This document shows positions 55,557-64,000 of a stretch of 64,000 nucleotides of DNA, in pieces. Source of the stretch: Adiantum capillus-veneris (lineage: Eukaryota; Streptophyta; Polypodiopsida; Polypodiales; Pteridaceae); contig CM043959.1 of assembly GCA_014529385.2 (NCBI GenBank), forward strand, positions 558,001 through 622,000, written 5' to 3'. The stretch's first letter is position 1, and each line of letters starts with the position of its first letter. The translations under genes and the position numbers were made by a program. The notes below the pieces were generated by a model that worked only from the letters and a program-made list of their open reading frames with translations, was not told where the DNA came from and ran no database searches.

Positions 55557-55621
55557 TCACACACACGAGGAGATGAGGGAGAGCGAGGTAGGCTCCCTCC
55601 CTTCTCTCTCTTATATTCCCT

Positions 55622-55684
<63 letters not shown>

Positions 55685-55690
55685 AACACA
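55358..55690. repeat. Multi-hairpin GCGACG repeat, copy 2
   Basis: The same series as at 1966: GTCGCTATG... with CATAGCGACGCC (55413-55424) as the surviving arm, then a perfect palindrome with arms GAAACTCAGATCT (55444-55456) and its complement (55459-55471) with a 2-nt centre, then a C run, CT/CA microsatellite, and arms GAGGAGATGAGGGAG (55567-55581) with CTCCCTCCCTTCTCTC (from 55593). The left arm of hairpin 1 is partly in the gap or degraded (TATAGAGACGCTTATAGTG). Confidence 0.75.
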
Positions 55691-55875
55691 CACATTGTGT
55701 GTATGTGTGTGTGTGTGCACGTGCACGCGTGCGTGTGTGTGTGAGAGAAAGAGAGAGAGAGAGAGAGAGAGGTTAAAGAGAGGGATAACGAAGTAGAGAG
55801 AGGAGAGAGAGAGAGAGCTAAAAAAGAGAGACAGCAAGAGGAGAGAGAGAGTGAGAGAGAGAGAGAGAGAGAAAT
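55500..55875. repeat. Microsatellite cluster (C)n, CT, CA, GT, GA
   Basis: C16 run at 55503-55518, CT/CA at 55519-55566, CT at about 55624-55662, CA to 55682, alternating GT/GC (GTGTGCACGTGCACGCGTGC) near 55710-55735, and GA to about 55872. The alternating purine-pyrimidine stretch could adopt Z-DNA. Confidence 0.9.
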
Positions 55876-56026
55876 GAAATGAAATGATATATTTAACGTC
55901 TTCAAAATGCCAAAATCACTTATGAGACCAATCCGATAAACTCCTTGTGGATCTTATCTAATGTTGGGGTAGAAACATACAAGTGAAGTAAAGTGGAAGA
56001 CTAAAATCATCATCAATTTTCAACAT

Positions 56027-58282
56027 TGGGCATTGTTTGAGAAAGTAGTGCATTGGTCGGTGAGAGCTTCGTCATGTCCGCCTTGTAAATAGACATAATG
56101 TGTGAAGTTGTAAGGGTTGCCAAAAAAAATTATGCTCTTTGAGGTCGTACCGATGGAGCTGATGGTAGCAGGTCTTATGGTGTTTGTAAGCGGTGTTTTT
56201 GTCATAATTGGAGCAAACCATAGCCAAATCTTGTGCTTCCCCTTTCCCCTTCTTGCATTTCCTTGCTCAAAGTTTTTGGTGCCAATTGTGTGAGTTGTGT
56301 GTGCCCCCCAGGCCATTTGTATGTGAAGGAGAAAGAGAGAGAGAGGTGTGTACTATAAGATTGTGTGTTGTCTGTCAATTGTGTGGAGTGTGTCTTCATT
56401 GGTAGGCGTTGGTGCACCCAAAGTGTGACAACCCTAGCAGAGGACATAGGCAGTGATGTGTATGCTTATAGATGCATGGCAGAGGGCTAGAACATATGGG
56501 AAGATCCTGGACAGATAGGTGGCAACAGAGATATATGCTTTATGTGGGTTTTTAGACCCTAAAGGCTACAAGATGGGCCGGACAAGGTGGTAGGTGAAGG
56601 AGGCTCAAGGTGATGGTTTCTAGCTCAAAAATGTAGAGCTTCAAGTGCTAGAGGAGCAAGTCCATATGGCTCATCAAACGGAGCTACAAAGCGAAAGCCA
56701 TGGCTATTCAAATTTGAAGGTATTTGCAAATCTGAGACGGACAGAGCAGGTGATTCCAGGTAGTCCAAGTCATTTTGGAGCTATGGGTGTGTAGTGCTTG
56801 ATTTATGGAGCCTGCTGGTCTTTTCAGATTGTCGTTTGGAACTTTGGAGGTCAAGATACTAGCAAATAAATATTTGTTGGGGGCCAGTTCTGTGTCGGGT
56901 TGGTTGCATGGATATATGTGACATCTAAGATTTTTGAAGCTTTTCTAGGTTTTGTATGAATTCTATGCAACAAGTAAAGGCCATGGGAGTTTACGGCTCG
57001 TCAATCGGGCACCGGGTCGGTCAGATATTAAAGTTTGAAAATGATGGCAGTTGCCGGTCAGGTGGTAGCAAACGGGTTTTTTAGGCGCAACATTTGAGGG
57101 CACGGCAAAGCCAAAATGGTAGTGAGGTTTGTACAGTTCGTAGCCAACAAAGAGATCTATTGGTTGGAATTTGCGGCTCAATCACAGGGTTGGTGTGCAC
57201 CAAATGGCATCGGATTGAAATGGTGAGAGGAGGAGAATTTTTATGCAATTAAAATTAAGAGTTGGTGAAGTTTTGACCATTGGGGGGTGATTTGAAGTGG
57301 ATCTATCACGTATTTGTGGGTTAATCCCACATGATAAGTACGAGGTTGACTTGGTAGAGTACATAAGCACAAGGGAGACGTGCACTTATGTGTCGTGGTG
57401 TAGGAGTTGAGCTCCGAAGACTATTCACCATGGTGCCTAGAGCGCGCACAGCATTGTTGTGGTTGTGCCTGATGGCCATGATGTTGACGTGGGGCGGTAC
57501 CTGGTGGTTTTGTTGAAGCAAGTGGCGGATAAGCCCGTTATCGATGGCCGTTGACTCTACAATGGCATGATGATGTGGTAGAGGCCCATCACGCGCCCGT
57601 AAGGGCCAAGTCATGCCTTGGGTTCCCAAAGGAAGTAAAGCCAAGAATAGAAGGGCATCCTCACATGCAAGGGATACCAAAAATAGACGAGGAACCAAAA
57701 AAGGGGAGTGCCCACGCTCAAGAGGGGCCCGTTCTTCCATTTGGGGGTTCTCTTTTCTGAGGTCAGTGAGACGGGAGGACCAAGGGATTCTTGAGCCGAA
57801 GTGTGGCTATGGAGTTGGTGTGGAGCTGAAGGGCAACCACATTTTTGTGTTCTACTTGCCGATGCTTATCCCGGTTAGGAGCTACAGCTATATATAGTCG
57901 TATTTGTTGAAAGAAATCCATCATTATTGTGCATCTGGTGTCGATTCCCCTTATCCCTTCTCTTCTTTATTGTGTGCATCTGGTTTCGGGCGTGTGTAGG
58001 TATTTGTGTCCCCCCTGATGGTCTGTTGTGCACAGAGAGGTTGAGAGAGGTTGTGTGTGCGGTGAAGGGATTGAATCAAGCTATACAAGGTGATTGGGCT
58101 TTGTTGGTGGTGTCATATTGAGTGTGTGCAAATGGTGGTGTGCAAACGGTGGTTCGTCAGTGAGATGTGTGAGTTTTGAAGGTGGACTCTAGTGGATTGG
58201 GGTGTGTAGTGATTTTCTTGGGCTATAGAGAGGCAGATTACTTGGGTTTTGGGTGTGTTTCCCTTCCCCCTATCCATCTTCA
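56027..58282 (+). mobile_element. Tat-like LTR in plus orientation (element D)
   Basis: The end GGTGTGTTTCCCTTCCCCC followed by TATCCATCTTCA is the reverse of the edges at 4278, 6428 and 32084. Inner landmarks CTATAGAGAGGCAGATTAC, TCGATTCCCCTTATCCC and GTGACAACCCTAG also match. The start near TGGGCATTGTTTG (56027) is uncertain. A gag remnant follows on the plus strand, so this is the 5' LTR of element D. No convincing coding frame is inside. Confidence 0.6.
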
Positions 58283-58469
58283 AGTTCCCCATGGAGGAGC
58301 ATTGATGCTCCAATTTGAAGTTTAAAGTGGTGTTTGGAAGCCGACAAACGGTTAGCAGATGGTCAAAATATTTGGCGGTTGTGTTTAAAGGTAGGAGAGA
58401 TGATGTAGTCAAGCTTTGGGCCCATAATTGGAGGTGTTGAGGACCTTGAAGATTGGTTGGCAAATTTTG

Positions 58470-58750
58470 AATTGTGGATGATATTGATGCATATGTTGAG
58501 ACGGATGCGAAAAAGCTGCAAATGGTGTCGTTGCTGATGCGCAGACAAGCAAAGGTTTGGTACAATGATTTGAAGGGTGATGATCAAAGTTCATGACACG
58601 AATTGTGGAGGCAGTTTTTGGAGCAGTTTGGAAAGGTGATTGCCCCGACAGAGGCTGGTGCTAAGTTGAAATTGGTACACCAAGAAGTAAGTAAGGATTT
58701 TTCTATTTTCCTTGAGGAATTTGAAGCTTGTTGGAAGTAGCTAGAATCCA
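58470..58750 (+). pseudogene. Element D gag remnant
   Basis: The frame reads DIDAYVETDAKKLQMVSLLM, RRQAKVWYNDLKGDDQSS, then TGA (58594-58596), then HELWRQFLEQFGKVIAPTEA, KLVHQEVSKDFSIFLEEFEA and TAG (58738-58740). The pattern 'A-x-x-W-Y-x-x-L ... W-x-x-F-x-x-x-F' is the retrotransposon gag core. It stops at about 58750 in unrelated sequence, so the rest of the element is lost. Confidence 0.6.
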
Positions 58751-60017
58751 TGCATAAACAAGTGCCAAGGGATAATGCAAGCACAAAGAGTATCAACTCA
58801 ACACTCGGATAAATAGATCTCAGCTAAGCATAAAACGCATAACTTTATATACAAGTGGTGAGCAAACATTGTGCTCAAATCACGTCCCACAAGTAGTGAT
58901 GTTAATCTGACAATTGCATAAATCTATACTTGTAAGCATGTAGAACCTATAACCAATGACTATTTGTAAAATGTAAGCATTAGACTCACCATTAGAATGT
59001 TCGTCAATCAAAAACAATGTATACCATAGATCTACCTATAGCCACTATGAGCATACATAAATCTCACTCCTACGACAGAGGATACAAGAGCACTAAATCC
59101 ACATCCAAGCTAACAAAATCTATAAAAGTGAGAGTAAATACTTGATCAGTGTTAAAATGGGAGTAAATCAACCACTACACCATCCTAGAATCAAATTGCA
59201 AATACATGCAACATATGGCAAGAATTTGGGAATAGAGTTTCTCTTATATTTTCAGTAAAATCTCAAATACAACTTAGTCATTCAAAGTGGCATGCCAAAA
59301 CATCATAGAAGTATAAATTAAGCCAACTAGGCACTCTGCTTAAACGAGAGACTCAGACTCTCATCCACAAATGTCATACAACGATCAAAAGTGATCAAAT
59401 GCTCTCCAAACTCAATGAATAGAAGCAAGACATTGTTGTGAGTTCTCACAAAAAGTGCATAAACTTGTCCAAGACAAAACCATCTCAATCAAAAATCCAC
59501 ATGTGGCATACATACAACATAAGCATGGCATAAGCTCATTCCCATATGAGTAGCTCTTGGAAACTCCACATCTCTGCTATCTGTATACCCGTGAATCCAT
59601 CACCTACGAGCTATCAAGAGCTCGATTTGTATTAGCATATGCATACATAACATAAATTCCACACATAACGAATGTGTGTTGGAAACCTCTGTGAAAAAAC
59701 ACACAATCTAAAGCATAAAGCATCGACCGGAATGTTCGTCGGTTAAAAAATGCACAACTTGTAATCTTGCACACTATCTCGTTGATCAAAAACCTCATCG
59801 GTCAAAAACCAGACACATGGATAAGAAACCACTTGTCCGCATATGACATACATTTCCTCCGAGATTAGTGCCGGGGAAAAGTACAATCTAGCTCACAAAA
59901 TCCCTGTGAAGGTCAAGTTGTACCTATCATGGTGGCCGTAGACATCCGAGAGTCGATGTCTCTTGTCAAAAAAAACGTACTTCCAGAAGATCATTGGATC
60001 CATGTGTGTCATGGCGT
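58751..60017. other. Stretch without a recognised gene
   Basis: AT-rich sequence with only short frames. Words such as GCATA(A)CATAA and CTCACAAAA recur, but no ordered repeat was found. Confidence 0.45.
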
Positions 60018-60348
<331 letters not shown>

Positions 60349-60820
60349 CTGTTTAAATCTTAAGTAATAAGACATAATTGAATTTTTACATTCAAAAGAC
60401 AGCTGGCCAAGGAATAATGAACTGATATGTACAAAAATAACTCAGTATTAGAATTATTTAGGTACAATGATTGTAGGGAAGAGGTACTCTTTCAGTAAGG
60501 TTGGTAGTAAAAAAACATCCCCGTTCCTCAGTGGGTATTTCATCACAATAATGTTGCTTGCCAAAGAAAAAAAACCCTCCAAGATAAGATAGAGTCCTTA
60601 CCTGCATCCATCCAACCAAGACAAAAATTCAATTAGCCTTGGATGTGTTTTACAGGTATCAATGGCCATGTCAGTTGTCATCCATGTCCATCTTACAGAT
60701 TTTAATTACTTTATCCAAGCTTAGGTTATTAGATTTTTTTAGCAGTCTTTACATATTCCTTCAAAAATCAATGGTACAATCTACCTTCTAATCAGGTGGT
60801 GAAGTCCAAAAAGTTTAAGC

Positions 60821-61166
60821 CATAGCTTGGTAGCTATGCTTGAGTCCATAGTAGCAAACATATACTTACTAATCAATAGAGTATCAAAAAAAGACTCCAT
60901 TTTTTCAAGTGGAACCTCATTTCGCGAGCCATATCTCGGTATTTATGCCATGTTTTGAGGGTACCAGCCATATATTTACCTTCAAACATCCCAAGTTTTC
61001 TCCATACCTTGATAGCTATGCTTACACAACAATAGCATCCATATACTTACCAAAATCAGAAATAGAGTATCAAGTGGAACTTTATGTCATGAGCCAAAGG
61101 TCAGTTTTTTACGCCAAAGCTGAGAGTAATCTCCATATACTTACCTTCAAAACTTCAAGTTTTTAA
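60821..61166. repeat. Tandem duplication of about 180 bp
   Basis: CCATA(G/C)CTTG(G/A)TAGCTATGCTT starts near 60821 and 61003. Both units continue with ATA(T)ACTTAC..., AGAGTATCAA, AAGTGGAAC and CATATA(T/C)TTACCTTCAAA. Confidence 0.75.
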
Positions 61167-61177
61167 GTTCTTAGTAT

Positions 61178-61435
61178 TCAATACAGTTTGGCATTGTTCA
61201 ATCCTGTTTTTCTCCAAGATACTTTCAAGCTTCCCACCGTCATCGGTGCTAGATGGGTTAAAATAACCTTAACTCCTTCTCCCCATATGAAATCATGAGG
61301 GAAAGTATTATGAAGAAGTCCAAGAGTTTCCATATTGCATACAACAGAAAAGGCAAACGTTTCCTTGTCGATGTCAGACAGAGTTTCATCACCAAAACAA
61401 ACACAATCTTTCAGAAACTCCAAGGTTTCATTCAC
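61178..61435 (-). CDS. Coding fragment in TG-edged family copy 3
   Basis: An 85-codon frame with normal composition: LEFLKDCVCFGDETLSDIDK, ETFAFSVVCNMETLGLLHNT, KVILTHLAPMTVGSLKVSWR. The last part resembles VFLANLAPTTIEECKLKV in the frame at 24218-25057 of copy 1, which supports a common protein for the family. It is probably one exon. Function unknown. Confidence 0.4.
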   Translation of the reverse strand: MNETLEFLKDCVCFGDETLSDIDKETFAFSVVCNMETLGLLHNTFPHDFIWGEGVKVILTHLAPMTVGSLKVSWRKTGLNNAKLY

Positions 61436-61585
61436 ATTCCATGCGGCTACTAGCCTTAGCTATAGGCCAGAGCTAAAATGCATTAGCTATATATTTACCC
61501 CCCTTTTTTTTAAGAAAACCCAAGTGATTCATCATACAAAAAATTGTAATGTCCGGTTACTGTTAGGCCCGCAAAAAGAAGAAGA

Positions 61586-61673
61586 CCAGTGTCGGCTAAA
61601 ACAGAGCCCCAAAAAAACCAGTGTTGGCTAAAACAGAGCCCAAAAAAAAACATGTATCGGCTAAAACAGAGCC
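61586..61673. repeat. Three tandem units of 32-33 bp
   Basis: Units from 61586, 61618 and 61651 share CGGCTAAAACAGAGCCC followed by an A run. Confidence 0.85.
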
Positions 61674-62458
61674 CTTTCTTTTTTCTAAACGTACCTTAGT
61701 TAGGTCGGTAAACGGCAAGACCTGCAACGGCTTAAGCCAAGCCAAGAAAACCAATGATGCACAGTTTTTTTTCTAAGACCAGTGGACATCAAATATCCCC
61801 AATTTTTGCAATAGGTTCCATTAGGTGTGCTTTCAATCAGTCAGACGATGCCTTGCTACCATATTTAAGGGCTACAACAGTTTTTTGAAAAAAACCAGTC
61901 TACGTAGAGTACTTGCCCAAACAAATTCTTAAATTAAACCCCTAATGAATGTTATACAGCTCAACGCTATGCTATGAGAACTACTACAAGTAGTACCAAC
62001 GTAATGTTTTAATATTTGAAGCAACAGATAACCAAAGCTCAAAGATTTTTTTCTCAAAAAGAGGCCTAGAGAAAAACCTGAGTATTTTGCGCAATGAGCT
62101 CCATAGCTCGGACAGTGAAGCAAACGGTATATTGCCTTTAGTCAGAACAACAAAAATACGAACAAGCTAAGTGAGGGGCAAAGTGCACCCTCACCTTTTT
62201 TATAGATGTTGAGCTGCATTTTCCTGAGCGTGATCGATGAGAGAGGCAAGCCTCCCTATTGTGTAGCGTCTTCAAGTGATGCACAGAAAGCCTTGCAAGG
62301 GGAGATCCATCCCCAGGATGCGCAGGCCGCCTACTATTTGCAATGAGAGCCCGGCATTTTTACTCACGCCCAATTCTAGGAGAGAATTATTATGCAAGGG
62401 CATAGTCCCATAGGCCATAAGTGGCATGTAATGAGTCAGTATCCCATGAGTGCTTCAG

Positions 62459-62474
62459 AGGGGGGGGGGGGGGA
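62459..62474. repeat. G homopolymer run
   Basis: About 15 G in a row near the upstream end of family copy 3. Copy 1 also has a long G run upstream of its shared part (24958-24996). Confidence 0.85.
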
Positions 62475-62523
62475 GGGAGGTTTTATTTAGGAGGAGGGAA
62501 AAACTAAAGCATTAAAAGTACCA

Positions 62524-62525
<2 letters not shown>

Positions 62526-62557
<32 letters not shown>

Positions 62558-64000
62558 CTATTTTATCATAAATAATAAGACATAATTTGAACTTTTACAT
62601 TCAAAAGACAGCTGGCTTCAGAGAAAGAGAAATGATAAGTACAAAAACAACTCAGGGTTAGAATTATCTTTGTACAATGTTTGTATGAATGAAGCCTCAT
62701 TCCAGTATATAGATAGAAGTACTTCCCTTGCAATAGGTGTATGTATAATCCTGTATTGGACAATTGCTAAAAGCCAAAAAAAACCTTCCAAGATAAGATA
62801 GAGTCCTTACCAGCATCCATCCAAACAAGACAACATTTATATTATCCTTGGATGTGTTTTACAGGTATCAATGGACTATACCAGTTGTTGTCCATGTCCA
62901 TCTTTTAACATTTCTTAAAAACATTTGAGCTTAGTCCAAAGTACTTATGTTCTTTTATATATAAGGTTCAAAAAATAAAATTTTAGTATTTTAGTCTTAG
63001 CGTAGAGTGCCATACCCCCTACTACTTCAAATGGTAAGTTACCCATCAAAAAACAACTTTGAGTGAATTAATGGAGCTCCATCTGTGAAGAAGTTTAAAA
63101 CTTGCTATAAACGAGTATAGACCCATTGTAGAATAAATTCGGAACTGATATAGTTTACAACGTAATCCGATCCTTCCTATTTACTATAAGTCACAAACTC
63201 CCATCAAATGGTGAATGTAAATAGAGTTTTGCATTATCCCGTCTTATAAAAAACAGGTGCTAAAATGCAGTGTAACTGGGAAAAATCCCATAGGGTCGCC
63301 CAAAACAGCGTGTTTTAGCAGGCAATGTACGGCAAAATAGGATTCCAAAGTACACCCAACCATAGGTGTTTCATACCAGTTTAAAAAAGAGACAGTTTTT
63401 TTCATGTCAACCAATTACAGCGACAGTACCCATCATAGAAGCCAATAGTCATCCAGGGAATACCCCCATCCCAAAGCATCTTACTGTAATGATAGCGACA
63501 CATCCATATGCAAGAAAAAACCCCTCTGGGTTGTACCCAAAGCTGTAATGCGAGATACTTACCTTCACAATGGGAAGAGCCTTTTACCAAACCAGTGAGC
63601 CATTTATCACAAAGTTAACCGAATAGCTTAAAGTGTAAAGCGGTATCAATTACCATCCAATCATTTAAGTACAACCTTTCCAGAACAATTCTTTTAAGTG
63701 CATCCTTACCTTAGGCTAATATGCGTTTATCTGTAAAGAACCGAAACCCAGCTGAGGGGTTTAGCCAAAAAAAACCTTTAGTTAGTGCCATTTAGAGTAA
63801 AGAAGCCATAAAGTGGTTTTTATCAAAAAACACAGCAAGTTATGCCCCCATATATTAAGCTGTTTCCAAGCATTGTCATGTGACTGAAACCAGTAATCAC
63901 CGGGCTAGACCCTTCCTTTTTTTTAAATTATACCGTACAGTCCGCAGAAAAATATGTATTGCATGGTCCAGTCATGTGGTAGTACCCCATTATCATAAGC
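62526..64000 (-). mobile_element. TG-edged repeat family, copy 4 (runs off the window)
   Basis: (TG)15 at 62526-62555 is followed by TAGCTATTTTATCATAAATA, then AATAAGACATAATTTGAA, CATTCAAAAGACAGCTGGC and the exon-like block with its donor (62800-62905), parallel to copy 3. The block has a one-base shift relative to copy 3. Past about 63000 the sequence is AT-rich with no recognised frame. Confidence 0.55.

Noticed and set aside
56020-58600. Several frames of 65-150 codons on both strands
   Set aside because: They lie in a Tat-like LTR; only the gag remnant from 58470 has family motifs.

Overview
This window looks like a repeat-packed stretch of a large plant nuclear genome. The evidence is several degraded Ty3/gypsy LTR retrotransposons (a Tat-like lineage with two RNase H domains and a chromovirus with a chromodomain), tRNA-iMet primer binding sites, GT-AG introns, and very dense AG/CT and AC/GT microsatellites. 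No photosynthetic or housekeeping gene fixes the species. A fern, lycophyte or other large-genome land plant is my guess, held weakly. Two 200-N blocks (37610-37809, 55158-55357) are scaffold gaps, so joins there are not sequence-proven.

Layout: 669-1947 is an integrase remnant on the minus strand (element A). 1966-2690 holds a multi-hairpin repeat with microsatellites and a 50-bp minisatellite. 2725-4375 carries exon-like remnants of an uncharacterised transposase-like family. 4278-6180 is a Tat-like LTR fragment split by a LINE-like element that has only ORF1. 6428-20700 is element B, a Tat-like retrotransposon on the minus strand. Its reverse transcriptase is split by a small LTR element (10982-12823), and its other LTR is split by a 5.8-kb LTR element without pol (14729-20533, perfect TTGTC target duplication). 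21059-27536 holds two copies of an unclassified repeat family edged by (TG)n, one with a protein-coding block. 28460-37609 is a head-to-tail run of Tat-like material (elements C and E sharing one LTR).

Between the gaps, 37810-45418 is the only gene-like island. It has a transposase-like pseudogene (plus), an uncharacterised gene (minus, convergent), a regular array of inverted GGATCAC/GTGATCC pairs, and an FCP1/NIF-like HAD phosphatase gene (plus). These may be parts of one large DNA transposon, but that is inference. 45419-55157 is a young chromovirus (element G, minus) with near-identical 1.94-kb LTRs and a second partial internal region beyond its 5' LTR. 55358-55690 is a second copy of the multi-hairpin repeat. 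56027-58750 is a Tat-like LTR plus gag remnant on the plus strand. 60018-64000 contains two more copies of the (TG)n-edged family.

I found no tRNA, rRNA or CRISPR array, and no clearly intact host gene apart from the possible phosphatase-like one. Most protein homology here is by eye from motif recognition.
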